Assembly (NCBI GenBank): GCA_914767715.1
Contig: OU612068.1
Coordinates: 21,266,001-21,330,000, forward strand
From: Membranipora membranacea
Taxonomy: Eukaryota; Bryozoa; Gymnolaemata; Cheilostomatida; Membraniporidae
Direction of reading: 5' to 3'
DNA length: 64,000 nt
The position numbers and the translations under genes were made by a program. The stretch's first letter is position 1; every line of letters begins with the position of its first letter. Shown here piece after piece: positions 21,188 to 33,865 of the stretch. The notes below the pieces were generated by a model. It saw only the letters and a program-made list of their open reading frames with translations. It had not been told where the DNA came from and ran no database searches.

Positions 21188-23047
21188 TTGATAAGCACCA
21201 CCTTCCAGGTCAGATCGGCTGCAGGGGCCAAGCTCTGCTATTTTCGCTCGGTTTCCATGGCAATATAATTACATATGTTACGTAAATAATCCTTTTTAAA
21301 TCTCTTTGGAATATTCCGTGCATCCAAGCAAGCTTAACTTCTTGTTAGCCTTCAAAGGGTGCTGGGTGGTCAGGAGATAGCTATTAGTAAGTGTTAAAGA
21401 CCATATAATGGTCTTGAACGTGTTGTGAGCTCCTTTATTATCAAGAAGCAATTACCATTGACAAATAACTTGATGGGTGGTTCGTATCCAGGGTCATACA
21501 CAAATGTTAAATACTTTATTGTCTTCATCACTATTCATTGATTTACTGAAGCAGGAAACATGTAACTTACATCTTTAGGCAGTTTGTATTCTCCGATCAC
21601 TAGATCACTGTTAGTCACTCTAACTGTACCAGTCACAGGGGGAGATAACCTACAAAAATACATTAATTACGGACCCATATTATGACACACAATGTCATAC
21701 ACTTATCCTGCAAGTGACATTAAATGAGGAAGGATTTTAATTTTGATTGTATGAACACATTTTCAAATTAGATCATTTTCACCTGTCTTTAGTAACCCTG
21801 TTTTCAGCCATTTTATTTCAACCATGGCCAGTAGAGGGAGAGCTACTCTAAATCTAGGGCAAATTGATCTGGACACAAAGAATTTGTGCTAGAATCATTT
21901 TATTAATAGTTATAACTTGATTCTTAAAAGTAGTCCGAGAATCATAAAAGAATGCCTCATGGATTGGGGAGGGGATCGTTCAAAAGTGTGTGACAACTCA
22001 TTGCTTCTCCGATCTCTAGGCTTATACCTCATTGATTCCTTCATACAGGCCTTTAGGTATGGTAGATTAGTAAAATCCTGTAGGCCTAGCGTACCTCCCT
22101 CAGCACTACAGTTTGACTTAAGCTCTGTGTACAGTCTGGACTGGACATCTGGGTGCTTAGCTAAGTGATAGATCAGGAAGGTTAGAACATTTCATGTCTG
22201 AAAAAAATATATAAGCAAGTAAAGATTGTTATCTCAAGAGTAGTGTGAATTGGGTGAGGCACGTTATCACCAATTCAAATACTCCCATCACTCATAGGGC
22301 ACATCCATTCCCTGCACCCACAACATTTCTAACTTTGCCAAAAGCATACAGGTGGCGTGAATAACAATTTGAGTTAATAGGATATGGATTCACCACAAAA
22401 TCAAAGTAGGCTACTACTTCATGGTGGTATCTAGGAACTGCCCCATGCATTCTATAACATCAATCGGGTCATCCGAAACCAAAACATTATATAATAATTT
22501 GAATGATATAACGTTATATGTTTATGATTATCTTTGGCTTCAGTCCGACAACTCTGCTTTGATTTTATGGAGGAACAATTTAAATGGATTAACTGCAACA
22601 TGAAGTTTAAGAAGATCTGAACTCACTGATTCTACACCAGCTATGAAAAGTTGTTCTGCGAAATCAACGGCTTCTTGTACACTGAGCTCCTGTTTAGCTA
22701 GTAGCTCTGAGAAGAAAGTATGAGGCGAGTGGGAAGAGTCTGATTTATGCTGCTGGAAACCATACTTAGAAATCAGCTCCTCAACTAATCTAGAAAATAG
22801 GATGACAGTGTCAATTTTCAAACCTAAAGTGTCTACAATGGATTCGTGGCCAGCCTAAACAATTCACAAAGCTACCTCCACAAAAGTATGCCAGGAGCGA
22901 GGGGGAAGACACCTGAGAATTCACCGATTTTTTGGTAATTATGTGCCCTAGTAAAATTTAATTCAGTTGCAAAACTGGAAAACTTTTAGTTTATGGTCTC
23001 AATCTAATGTAGGACCAAGTTAAATATAATGTCCCTCAGCTGTTAAC

Positions 23048-25320
23048 TGGAACAGCCTGTCCATATGTTCACAGAGTTGAGATCCTGGGCTACGCTTGTC
23101 ATCAGCAAAACTGTCCAGTTTCCCACCAATCAGAATTCTTCCCACAGCTTCAATGAATTTGATAGAAACAAAACTGAAGCACTGAGATAGCTTGATTGAA
23201 TTAGATAATGAAAGGCAAACTAAAAAATCTCATGTTTGATTATAAGGAAAATTCAAATATATTTAAAGAAGTTGCTCCCTCTTTACTCTTATGAGTCTGA
23301 GGCCAGCGAATCATGATGGGGGACTGGAGCAACTCAAACTCGATTCAAAAACGTTTTTTTCGGATCAGCAGTCTCAGCACAGTACAATCTTTTGCATTAA
23401 GACCCACATTCTGCAGCGAATCTACAAGCCCACATTCTCATGTCAGTCACGCTGCCATTCTGCTTCTCCTGCTGCGGAGTAAGGCTGATACAAACTCCTC
23501 ACATATACAGAGAGCTGAGCCTTGTAGAACTGAGAGGCAGCTCCGGGCTTCAAGAAAATCTTCTGCATCTTACCTCTTATTTCAGCCCAATCGGCGCCAT
23601 TTCTAAATTTATACAATAATAAAAAGAAATGTGGAAAATGTTTAATTGCAAACATATGCCAGCTTCACTCATACTCCTCAGTGAGGCAAACCCTCCTGTT
23701 CATCTCATCTCAGCTATTTTTACCCACTAGTGCATGTAATGACCGCAAGCAAAATATCTTTTTCTCAATTTCAGATGGTATAATTACCCTGGTGCTACAT
23801 GGCATCAAGTGCTCCCACTTATCAATCCAATTTTTTCAGTTGGAATTTCGATTGCACATAAAATAAATAAATAAATATTATTTTCAACCACAAACTACAG
23901 ACAATATTTTTGTTGGAGAAACAGGACAATGTAATTGGTATGATCACTGATAATGCTTCTATTAAGCAAAATATAATTTGACCAGTAATACCTACACATG
24001 ACTGATACTTGGTTTGAGTGCTCCTCCCTTTATAGCCTGAGATATTAAAGTTATTACGGGTCTCCGGGGCCACTTATTATCCGCCTTCAATGGTGTACTA
24101 ATATACTGTGGATTGTAAACCTGAAAAGAACAGTAAGCATTTAAATTATTCATTTAACATAAAATTGATGGGTGTTATCAATACAGAATTGTTTTTTATA
24201 TTGTTTATATACGGCTTCTTTTCAATTGAAATAAGATCAAGGGGTCAGAGGGGTACCTACTTGATTTGGCTGTTGTAGGCCATTCACCCTGGCTGATAAT
24301 TGCTCTCAAGTGAGGTGTGTGCATTGTCCCCACCAAACTCCCTGTCCGCACTTACAATAATGACAGACAGCTACAGCTCCAGAGCACGAGTTTAGTCATC
24401 AGAATTCTTCCAACAGCTTCAATAAACATGAATCATATTAAATAAATTTTACTGAAAAGAAACCGCTGAGATAGATTGAATGAACTAGATTATGCAGTAA
24501 GACTCACATTCTGCAGCGAATCTACAGGCCCAAATTCTCAAGTCGGTAACGCTGCCGGTCTGCTTCTCCTGCTGTCGGAGTAATGCTGACACAAATTCCT
24601 CACATACAGACAGCTGAGCTTTGTAGAACTGAGAGGCAGCTCAGGGCTTCAAGAAAATCCTCTGCATCTTCCCTCTTATCTCAGCCCACTCGGCACCATT
24701 TCTACATTGATGACAATAAAAAGAAATGTGAGAAGTATTTAATTACATACATATGTCAGTTTCATGTTTCGTCATGCAAGTCACTGATGCTTGCCCTCAT
24801 ATTTAACCAAAAAAAGTTATCTCTACCAACTATTGCACTTGGTGACCACTAGCGAAGGATTTTTTTCTTCCGTATTGAGATTGAATAGTCTCCCTGGCGC
24901 TGCCTGACATTGAAAAGCCAGCATTTTATTCTAATTATAATGTTCCAGTAATCATCTTGGTTGCAAATTTAGTCCAATATAGCACAATAGCAGTTAATAG
25001 AAGCCCTGGAAGGGGCACTTTCATAAAGAACGCAAATGTACCAAGATTTACCCCGTGGTTACAGTCCTTTTGATCTATTTTAATGTCTTTATTAACAGCA
25101 AACTGCAGACAATAATTTTGATTGTGAAGGAAGGCAATGTAATTGGTATCAGCTCATCTATTTGACAAAACAGAGTTTACCAGTAAAACCTACACAAATG
25201 ACTGATACTCGGTTTGAGTGCTCCCATCTTTATAGCCTGAGATGTTAAAGGAAGTACAGGTCTCCGGGTCCACTTATCATCCGCCTGCAGCAGTGTACTA
25301 ATATACTGTGGATTGTAAAC
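23048..25320. repeat. Intragenic tandem duplication of three P450 exons (~1.1-1.2-kb unit)
   Basis: Exons 25320-25190, 24701-24508 and ~24453-24391 are repeated as 24120-23992, 23602-23408 and 23173-23048, with introns partly alignable (e.g. the flanks of the AGGTTTACAATCCACAGTAT acceptor at both 25320 and 24120). In the last pair the downstream copy keeps the frame, while the upstream one is decayed. Confidence 0.85.
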
Positions 25321-25877
25321 CTGAAAAGGACAGCAGGCATAAATTGTCCGTCAAAAAAAAAGATTTATTCGCAACATCAATACAGAATTTCATTTTATGA
25401 TGATACTGATGTGTGGTTTTCGTTCAATTAATACAAAAGCAAATTTGATTGCATTGCTCTCAGGTGATTTGTGTGGATTGTCCTCACTTACAATATTGGC
25501 AGACAACTCAAGAGCGCATTTTTAATAGTTTGCCTTAGTAGATAGTAAATACGCTATGTATAACCCATGAACATACCCAGATATAAATGTTTATGGTATA
25601 AACTGAATGCTGTCATGTCTAACTTATAACATACAATTGAGGAATTAAAAAGTAAATTAAAATTGAACTTTTATTTTCATATCAAACCATAAGTAGGCCT
25701 CATAAAAGGTGTCATATTACTCAAGTCTAACCTAAACAGGAAAAGAACATTAAAATTATGCAGATTCATCACTCACCTCAACTAAAGCAGGTTTACCTGG
25801 GAATCTTATAATTGAGCCTAGCTTCTTTACCCACAATTCCTTCTGTTTATGAATCCGTAAGTAGGGCTCGTCTCCAC

Positions 25878-27395
25878 CTGCAGAATGTTGATCAGAAGAT
25901 CAGTGAGATGTGGGGTAGAAATTTGGAAATGATCTAACCATTTAATATTTTTAGAGACACACATACGTTTCTACATCAACCAGTGCAACATTTCATTAAA
26001 CATACCCTAAATACTTGCAATGTGTATAAATAGAGAGTTTCTGTGTTATGCGGCAAGTTTTGGTTACATTTAATTTCATCTGTTATAATGGTGTTATTAG
26101 GCAACATATTATTACACTTTCCATATGTATTCTTGTCTCTAGATTTTTTTAAGGATTTTTGGCAACTTGCCACCATCTTCATAACAAGTCTGAATCTTAT
26201 GTTGTATGATCTCATCACACAGCTTTTACCAGAACAAAAACAGAAGCCCGTGATAAGACCAAACTCACAACATAAATTACCTCAGCGGACAGGTTTATCA
26301 GTTCCTGGAAGTGTGTTATGTGAATAATGCTGATTTTTGGCAAGTCACGAGACAATTTTCTTTATAACTGAGCATGATTCAGGTTTTCGTGGTGTGAAGT
26401 GAATATGTATGAGTGTTTCAAATTGATTTACATGATTCCTAATCTGATCCAGTACCACAACACTTTCGGATTACTCAACTAGCGAAAAGTGGACACATGA
26501 GGATGGAAATTTGAGTATGATCCTTCTAGACATGTCCATGATGATCACTCTCTTTCGAGTTCTTAAGAATGTCATCTTGATCGTCAACGACTTTGATGTC
26601 AATGTAAGTTCATTATTAATGTTATTGTTTCATTTTGTTTCATCATATTATTATTCATTATATTATATTATATTATATTATATACATATTATATATATTA
26701 TATTGACTCTCGCTGGATAATGCTAGTTTGTTACAATGGGATATGTGTTAAGCAATGAGACACACAAGTTATGAAGGCAGATAGGAAGGAAAATTTCCGA
26801 CATGCATACAAATGTAAATGTCAGCTCACAGCAAGTTCTCTATTTCACAGCATGATATTGTTATATTCCCATGTGATGTGTTTGAACTTATCGGTATCCT
26901 TAGATGAGATTAGTTCAGAGAGTGTTACTAGTCAAAGTCCGATAAAGCAACGACAAAATTATTATAATTATTCTATTGCATAGATTCACGCGATCAAAAC
27001 AAATCTTCAAGCGAGACTGGTTTAAAAAATTATGAATAAAACTGATTGGATCCAAATGATGTTGAGCCAACTTCAGAACATTGTCTATTCTAAGGCACAG
27101 CTACTCAAGGCTAAACATTTAATTTAGAAAATATAGCAAGAAAATATCCTAAATTGCTTGGTAAAAGAGAATATCCTGGTTTGCCGGATAAAGGTAGGCC
27201 TAGATATCCTGGGTTGCAGAAAAAACTGCAGTTGGAAGAAATATCTAGATATAGATTTGGAAATTGACCTTGATATAATTTTATTGATTGTAATTGTTCT
27301 GGTCAGACATAACTGCTGGCCTGCTATACTGTATTGAACTGATAGCGCTGCAGCTACAAAATTTTCATTTTGCGAGAGGATAACTCCACAAAAAT
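25878..27395. other. Non-coding stretch upstream of the P450 exons
   Basis: It should contain the first P450 exon (phase 1 junction at 25877), but I could not find it. An ATTAT microsatellite lies at ~26640-26703. Open frames here have no support. Confidence 0.4.
26640..26703. repeat. TATTA microsatellite
   Basis: ATTATATTATATTATATTAT repeats with interspersed ATATAT, about 60 bp. Confidence 0.85.
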
Positions 27396-27465
27396 TGCAT
27401 CGGCCGGGAATTGAACCCGGGCCTCCGCGTGGCAGGCGAGAATTCTACCACTGAACCACCGATGC
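27396..27465 (-). tRNA. tRNA-Gly (GCC), one base short
   Basis: Acceptor GCATCGG/CCGATGC pairs perfectly, D arm and T arm are intact, and the anticodon is GCC. Compared with the gene at 21117-21187, one G is missing in the 3' anticodon stem/variable loop (GCGGAGGC for GCGGGAGGC), giving 70 nt. A T5 run follows. The flanks on both sides resemble the other gene (GGAGTT.TC downstream; TAGCACC upstream), so the two share a duplication origin. It may be marginally functional or a young pseudogene. Confidence 0.75.
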
Positions 27466-28994
27466 TTTAATAGCACCCCTAAGGCCCTTAGGTGTCTCAC
27501 AATCAGCTAAGAAGTAGCTGCTGAAGTGGTAGTAACTGGCTCACAGGTCTTTTGCTGCCTGTCATATCTTTCAGACAGCTCAGCATTGATTAATGTTTTT
27601 GTTAATTTTGATCTAGTGATGGTTCATAACTCTTCTTATCTCATAAAACATTTATTCAAATCCAACGTTCAAGATGAACTGCTGGCAGTTATTAGTGGGT
27701 AATAGTAATGGTAAAAGTTATGTAACCTGCATAATGTGGTAAAAAGGCGAAGGGGAGACAATGAAATGTGACAAGGGGACTTGCTTGCCGCAACTACCCT
27801 TACATATTCATTGAATTATTATAGCAGTTCTATATAGCACTTCAATACATTTATAATCAATCAACAAATAATACATCAGCTATCATCAACATGCACAAAA
27901 GGCCACAAATAAAAGAAACAGAAAGAACATGCAAGACATAATATTAATATAGATTCTATTAGTAATTATCCATAATTCTTAAATACATAGGCTTGAGGAC
28001 AATGCTGGTATCGACGAATGATTCAGCCACAGTAGAAATACCAGATTTCGCTGATAATTATCTTATCGAACACATGCAATTAAAAGAAAAGCTTATCTTA
28101 TCACCCCATAACCTCTAAGAATGTATTTGACGATGTAAGAAAACAATTGCCATGCAAATATAATGAATAATACATAATCCAGGAAGCTAACCCCAGCATT
28201 CATGGGACACCCAGTGATAATGATAGTACTATTGTCTATATCTGCTTGAACCATGATATTGGATCAACCCGTAATTCTTGTTGAACTCGTGAAAAGCAGA
28301 TGCAATAAAATAGTACATTTTTTTCCGAATCTTTAGACCATTTATAATGGGTCAAAAGAATTTCCCTAAAAAGTTTATTGTTTTTATTGTTTAAAGTTTA
28401 AAGTTTAAAGTGTGGGATGAATTGTAAATGATATTTAATATGCCAAAGCGTGACTGCTAAAGCGAACATCTGACAATGCGATTTGCACCATTGCAAAATT
28501 ATGACCCTCTATGGTAAATATTGCACAGTTAATATTATCATGGTGAGGGCAGTTAACTAACCATCAAAAGCAAACCAGGCATTTAATGTGAAAACTGAGG
28601 GCTGCAGTTAAAACACTGGTAGAGATAGATACCAGATATGATCTCTACAGTTCTCCTCTCTAACAACAACAACAGGCTCTTGATTTTTTGGAAGACTCAA
28701 CTTGTGTCATTCCGAGATCTTATGTAGATTTTGCTTACAAACATTTTATCAAGCTAAAGCACCTCTTGTGTTGGGCAAAGCACAAGAAAAGGGTGAAGCA
28801 AAGAGGATAACTACCTACCGACATCTTCATTTCATCCATAGAAAACCGACCTCAATGGGAACGTTGCATTCACATCATACTGTGATACAAGGCACGACTA
28901 TAAATCACAATTGCAATTACATGCATTAAATGTTATATTGTTTCTAAGCTATAAAAGCAAGAGCGAAATATAAATATCAATTTGAAAAAAAGGA
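27466..28994. other. Non-coding AT-rich stretch
   Basis: No gene supported. A short GTTTAAA triplication is at ~28390-28412. Confidence 0.4.
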
Positions 28995-29163
28995 TCATTT
29001 GAAAAGTTCACTTGCAGTTGACTCCATGAAAAGTTTGACATAATTCATTTGAATTTTTTCAATTTGTGCTGGTCTAATACGAGCAGACTTCTCTACAAGT
29101 TTACTTGGTGAATTAATTGCCATGTCAAAAAAATCCCACAATGCAATTTCAACCTGGAATTCC
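28995..29163 (-). CDS. Candidate terminal exon, unknown protein
   Basis: From the AG acceptor at 29164 the frame encodes VEIALWDFFDMAINSPSKLV and an amphipathic charged C-terminus ending ASELFK and a stop at 28997-28995. Composition is protein-like, but I recognise no family. It could be the 3' exon of the same gene as the exons at 29286-29585; the linking phase could not be proven. Confidence 0.3.
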
Positions 29164-29285
29164 CTGATGATTAGATTCGTTAGATTACACAGAATAGGAG
29201 TTATTTCCCCACACATATAATGCCAAAACAAAACACCTTTTAATTTCTAAATATGACCACTACAACTGGGTACACCCGGTGAATT

Positions 29286-29585
29286 TTACAGAACATACAT
29301 CAATGAAATATAAAACGTGATCAGTATCCTGCCATCAAATATTGTCCGTGCCATAACAGTCTTATTAGACATCAAATAAGCTACAACTACAATAACAGCA
29401 ACAACGGATAGAACAGGCTGGCGACTCTGTAGAGCTATAATGAACGGACTGTATACTGCTAGAGATAATATACATATATCAAGCTTGAGCCATTTACCTA
29501 AATTCGGAAATGCTCTCCATCCACACTGGTCTCGACTTGGAGAGGGAGCAACTCTGAATTCATGCTCCTTCTTATGCGCTACATT
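29286..29585 (-). CDS. Candidate exons of a membrane protein
   Basis: The exon at 29585-29498 (acceptor TTTTAG, donor GTAAAT, phase 0 to 1) encodes HEFRVAPSPSRDQCGWRAF. It joins in phase to a second exon starting at 29458 (acceptor CTCTAG), which encodes AVYSPFIIALQSRQ and then the hydrophobic segment PVLSVVAVIVVVAYLM. The second frame ends at TAA 29288-29286, so a donor probably lies inside it, although none is strong. An SPS.DCG-like motif followed by a membrane span near the C-terminus faintly recalls TMC channel proteins, but this is weak. Confidence 0.3.
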   Translation of the reverse strand, partial: NVAHKKEHEFRVAPSPSRDQCGWRAFPNLGKWLKLDICILSLAVYSPFIIALQSRQPVLSVVAVIVVVAYLMSNKTVMARTIFDGRILITFYISLMYVL

Positions 29586-30139
29586 CTAAAATTATTGCAC
29601 TAACTATAATATTATACAACTTTTTTCAGCTCAGTACATATTAGATCTATTATATTGGATTTATATCAACTAAATTGGAAAACTATTATAGTACAGGAAT
29701 CTTAATAGAAATATCAAATTAAACCATTGCTCCAAGTATGTTTGCATTGCGCTGTACAAATAACATGGTGATGAGTATTATTTATACAGCGACTGCCTAC
29801 AGCAGACAGCTGGTTCATGAAAGGGGGAGTGAAAAAATGCTGTTGAAACCTAACACAAACTGATATCAATCCTTTCATTATTATCTTATCAATAATTACG
29901 ATCTTGCAAACAAGGTACAGTAGCAAAAATCATACAAAGCATAAACGCTCAAACTTATTTGGAGATTCCAAAAATTGCACTGTGGGATACATCAATATGA
30001 CTTTGTCATATTGTATAATCAAAATCATTGCTTTGAACCTGGAATGTGGGGTGTACAATTTGATAGAGGAGTTATGTCCTTTATGTGTAGGGGACCCAAC
30101 TATTGATATTTTGAAATAATTGGGTAAAACCATAGTCTT

Positions 30140-30423
30140 AATAATGAGCCTATACAGGACACTGTATGGATCATTAGCATTGAGGCGCTGAGGCACTTAA
30201 TAGATTTAGCAGCTAGTTGTGAACAGTTTGATACTAATTTTCAGGAATAAAGATTTTGAAGAAGAAATGACATCGAGTTGATAACAAGATGCTGCAGATT
30301 GTAAAACAATTTTCAAACTCGAAATTCGACCAAAATTGAGCGCGTTATGAACAAAAAAACTTGGATTGTGGACAGTAAATCAATGATAGCATCATTACTT
30401 CTACACCTTCCAATGTCATTACG
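30140..30423. mobile_element. Truncated copy of the fold-back family
   Basis: It begins CATAGTCTTAATAATGAGCC, then ATACAGGACAC and TTAGCATTGAGGCGCTGAGG, matching the end of the 8950-9650 element, and later contains GACAGTAAATCAATGATAGC and TTCTACACCTTCCAATGTC. The far terminus is missing where it abuts the minisatellite. Confidence 0.75.
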
Positions 30424-31085
30424 CAACCTACACAACGGTACTCTGGCACATACAGCAGTACTGGAACCTACACATACAGTGGTACTGTAACCTACACATA
30501 CAGTGGTACTCCAACCTGCACATACAGCAGTACTGTAACCTACACATACAGTGATACTCTAACCTACACATACAGCAGTACTGAAACCTACACATACAGT
30601 GGTACTCTAACCTGCACATACAGTGGTACTCTAACCTACACATACAGTGGTACGCTAACCTACACATACAGCAGTACTGTAACCTACTCATTACAGTGAT
30701 ACTCTAACCTACACATACAGGCGTACTCTAACCTGCACACACAGTGGTACTCTAACCTACACAACAGTGATACTCTAACCTACACATACAGCAGTACTGT
30801 AACCTACACATACAGTGGTACTCTAACCTACACATACAGTGATACTCTAACCTGCACATACAGTGATACTCTATCCTACACATACAGTGGTACTCTAACC
30901 TACACATACAGTGATACTCTAACCTACACATACAGTGATACTCTAACCTACACATACAGTGGTACCAGGGACTATAGATAATCTATATCTATAGTCTCTG
31001 GGGGTACTCTAACCTACACATACAGCGGTACTGTAACTTACACATAGAGTGATACACTAACCTACACATACAGTGGTATATTCAC
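30424..31085. repeat. 24-bp minisatellite, ~27 copies
   Basis: Consensus CCTACACATACAGTGGTACT plus CTAA, with variants GATACT, GCAGTACT and CTGCACA. Minus-strand open frames reading MCRLEYHC repeats follow simply from a 24-bp unit. Confidence 0.95.
30965..31001. repeat. Hairpin inserted in the minisatellite
   Basis: CCAGGGACTATAGATA / 5-nt loop / TATCTATAGTCTCTGG, pairing at 15 of 16 positions. It interrupts the 24-bp array between two GGTAC sequences. Confidence 0.85.
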
Positions 31086-33077
31086 CACTGTATGTTTTAC
31101 TGCCGTCTTACTTCGTTAAATTGCTCGCCTAATTAATTGATTAATTGGTGATCAGTAATTCAGTCCCTTATTCTGTTCATCTCCAGTTAAATGAAACCTA
31201 CAGATAATCTACATTCACCATGCTTATGGGGGGCTTATGGCTATTATAATTAATATACCAGGTATATAGTGTTGTATTCGGTTGTATTGAGCCAGCAAAA
31301 ATGAAAATGAGCCGAGCCACTGATGAGAGCCTTCAGATATCACAATTTAAAAGAATGATGGAAATTCATCCACTAATCACTAGTGCAATTTGCTAATAGT
31401 ACATGTTAAGTTTGATTCAGTTTGTAATATATCATCTAGCCATAATGAACTATGTTGAGACCATCAGAGAGTTTCATCAAATTCTGTCAAGTATTTATCG
31501 AATTATAAATGTCTGAAGAAAGCTTTATGTAGTGTTGTAAGCGTTCATAATAATCACAGCAAAAGCATGACTAATAGCTACATGTTTTATGATGGTATAG
31601 TCTCTATTTCTGATAGCATCACCTAAAATCCATAGCATAATGGTTAAGATCATGGACTGTAGTGCACTAGGTCTCATGTATTTTGCCCATCACTCTAGTA
31701 GTTGAGACCCGTAAGGATGTAGACCTCTGACCCGACTTGACCCTAACATGACCCGACCACAGAAACCCGAAACCCGACCCGTTGACTCGACCCTGAATAC
31801 AACACTACAGGTATATGACAGTTTTTAACCTCTACATCGATGTCAAGTGAATCCCCATTGAGCTAGCTGTTCTACTGTGTTACAATGATTAATGGATATG
31901 AGGCTGGGGCGCTATCAATACTGTTGGGTACCTCCATAGACCTGGTTTATAGGTCTGATTTATTACTTTTTATGATGTTCTTGAGGATCACTATCACTAT
32001 CTTTTGTTGTGTTAATCTTAATATTTAAACAGTCATCTCAGTTACAAAATCATCTACAAAAATAAGTTTTATTTCTTTCAATAACAAAAATAATTAAGCA
32101 TTACCTACCTACCTACCGTTTTCTTTGAGATTATAATAGCTTCTTAACTCAATTTAGTTTATTGTAGCCATGGGGTGGACCGGCTACTGACTGCCCTGTG
32201 GTGCAGATCCAAAGCTTATACCTTGGATTTCCATCGGTTTCTACTGGTGAATTTTAATTGCATCTCGATGCATATTTAGTGATGCCAGGGTTGTCTTCTA
32301 CTTCAAGTTTCTGAATTAAATTGATGTAATTATTGAACCACCACAGTCTGTTTCTCCATCATAGTTTTTGACAATGACCAGCTTTATTCCAAGAGATAAA
32401 GAACATGTGAAGTATATCTAAGGCATACCTGTGAAGCCATTCTGAGTAATAATGATCCTCATTGTTCATGCCCAAGGTGTGCTGCCAATGTCGGCATATT
32501 GCCTTCATTAAATGACCAAGACAAACAAACTCCCTCTTTTATTGCCTTCACAGGTACTTGGACAATAATTCAAAGTTGTCCTCTTAATGTCAGAGGGAGA
32601 ATAAATTCTGTTGAATTTCAGGTTTCAACTTGGTTTGAGCGGTGGGAGTGTCCCACCCTCCCTAGTTGGAGGTATTGCTCCGGAGCAGGTAGGAAACACT
32701 CGGCATGTCGGTGCAATAGATGATTCTCTCATTTAAATCCCAGCTCAAAGCAGATATATGACATGAACTAGATTGGTCTACCGGTACATATTTATTATGT
32801 ATACTTGATTGACAAATAGTCTTTTGAAAAATGGCTTCTGGTTTGGTCATTTACAATTAAGACACATATGGAGACCATCAAGGTACGCGTATCTTTTAGT
32901 GGTGATCGAGCACATAAAGTCTCATGACACCAGTTCATGACCGATAATTTTAGCGACAAAGTTAATGTCAGTCAGCTGGTGTATTCAGCTGGAAGGGGTT
33001 TCATATTTGTGTTTTCATTTAGGGTTCATTAAAGAAGGTGAATGTGGTTTTTTAAAATTATACCGCTTACAATTTGT
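31086..33077. other. Non-coding stretch left of the duplicated segment
   Basis: No gene supported. A CCCGA-rich patch lies at ~31728-31790 (ACCCGAAACCCGACCCG). Confidence 0.4.
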
Positions 33078-33299
33078 GGGCAATTTGTTCATTTGTTCAT
33101 CTACATTGTACAACGAAGCAGCGCATTAATTTGTACAACAGCATGTTGGTTTCGCTTGTACATGAGGCCCTAAGCTAATGAATTCTATTCTGAATGCATT
33201 GTTGTGTAAATGTATTGAATAAATAGCCAAATTCTTACAGCCAGCGCATAATACTACTATACTGAGCCCATCTTGCATGAGCAAGTTACATTATTAATA

Positions 33300-33525
33300 A
33301 TCAAGTTGAGAGTGACTGTGTTCCAATTACACGAATGCTTCTCTTAACAGTGTAGGAGACTTACAATAATTGATGTTTCTTTTCCATTGATTAACAATAA
33401 TCATATTTCTTTCAAGTTGAGAGTGACTGTGTTCCCAAAACATGAATGCTTCTCTTAACAGTGTGGGAGACTAACAATAATTAATTTTTCTTTTCCATTG
33501 ATTAACAATAATCATATTTCTTTCT
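33300..33525. repeat. 112-bp tandem duplication specific to copy A
   Basis: Two units each containing AAGTTGAGAGTGACTGTGTT and CCATTGATTAACAATAATCA; copy B has a single unit at ~52603-52715. Confidence 0.85.
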
Positions 33526-33865
33526 TTGGCACATGTCACACTTTTGCCTATTATGAAAGCACTTTTGGCATACCAATGCTAACAGCTATACCATGAAATT
33601 TAAATTTGATCGCCATGTTTGTTTGATCTCTGTGTTGCACTGGTGTGCCAGGAACGATAAAGTTATATTCAAAGTAATACTTTTTTAACGCTGTTGAGTG
33701 TTGAACCATGTGAAGAAAGTTTGTTCGATTCATATTTGTTTAGCTAGGGAAATACCCGTTCAACATTGGGGGCGCCACGAAGTCTCATATTTTTGTTAAT
33801 TATTTAAAACATGGTTAAGTTTACAGTGCTCAAGGATTACTCAAACTCAGGGAAGGCTTTCTAAG

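Larger units (their letters stand above)
20482..25877 (-). pseudogene. Cytochrome P450 gene (mitochondrial-clan-like), disrupted
   Basis: Minus-strand exons in order: 25877-25777 (LRIHKQKELWVKKLG, N-terminal strand), 25320-25190 (VYNPQYIST...RRP), 24701-24508 (NGAEWAEIRGKMQ, helix C region), a degenerate exon ~24453-24391, then second copies 24120-23992, 23602-23408 and 23173-23048 (FIEAVGRILIGG), then 22789-22627 (I-helix start, FIAGVES), 22197-22028 (ends in the ExxR motif ESMR), 21649-21571 (RLSPPVTGTVRV, GEYKLPKD) and 20781-20482 (PERWLR and the heme-ligand signature FGFGARMCIGRRFAE). Most junction phases match. Lesions: TGA at 22194-22192 right after AGVES, where the I-helix Thr-Ser pair is expected; TGA at 24643-24641 in one helix-C exon; a 2-bp insertion near 23513 plus a 1-bp deletion near 23471 in the other; a 2-bp deletion in exon 24120-23992. 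P450s are heme monooxygenases. The first exon was not found. Likely a pseudogene. Confidence 0.85.

Noticed and set aside
26043-26327. Plus-strand 94-codon frame
   Set aside because: Hydrophobic AT-driven composition, no domain, no splice or conservation support.
30428-30955. Minus-strand frames encoding MCRLEYHC repeats
   Set aside because: A 24-bp minisatellite gives a regular eight-residue repeat in any stop-free frame; no start context, splice site or domain supports coding.
30424-31085. CRISPR-like array
   Set aside because: Units are contiguous 24-mers with no unique spacers, and the window is eukaryotic.
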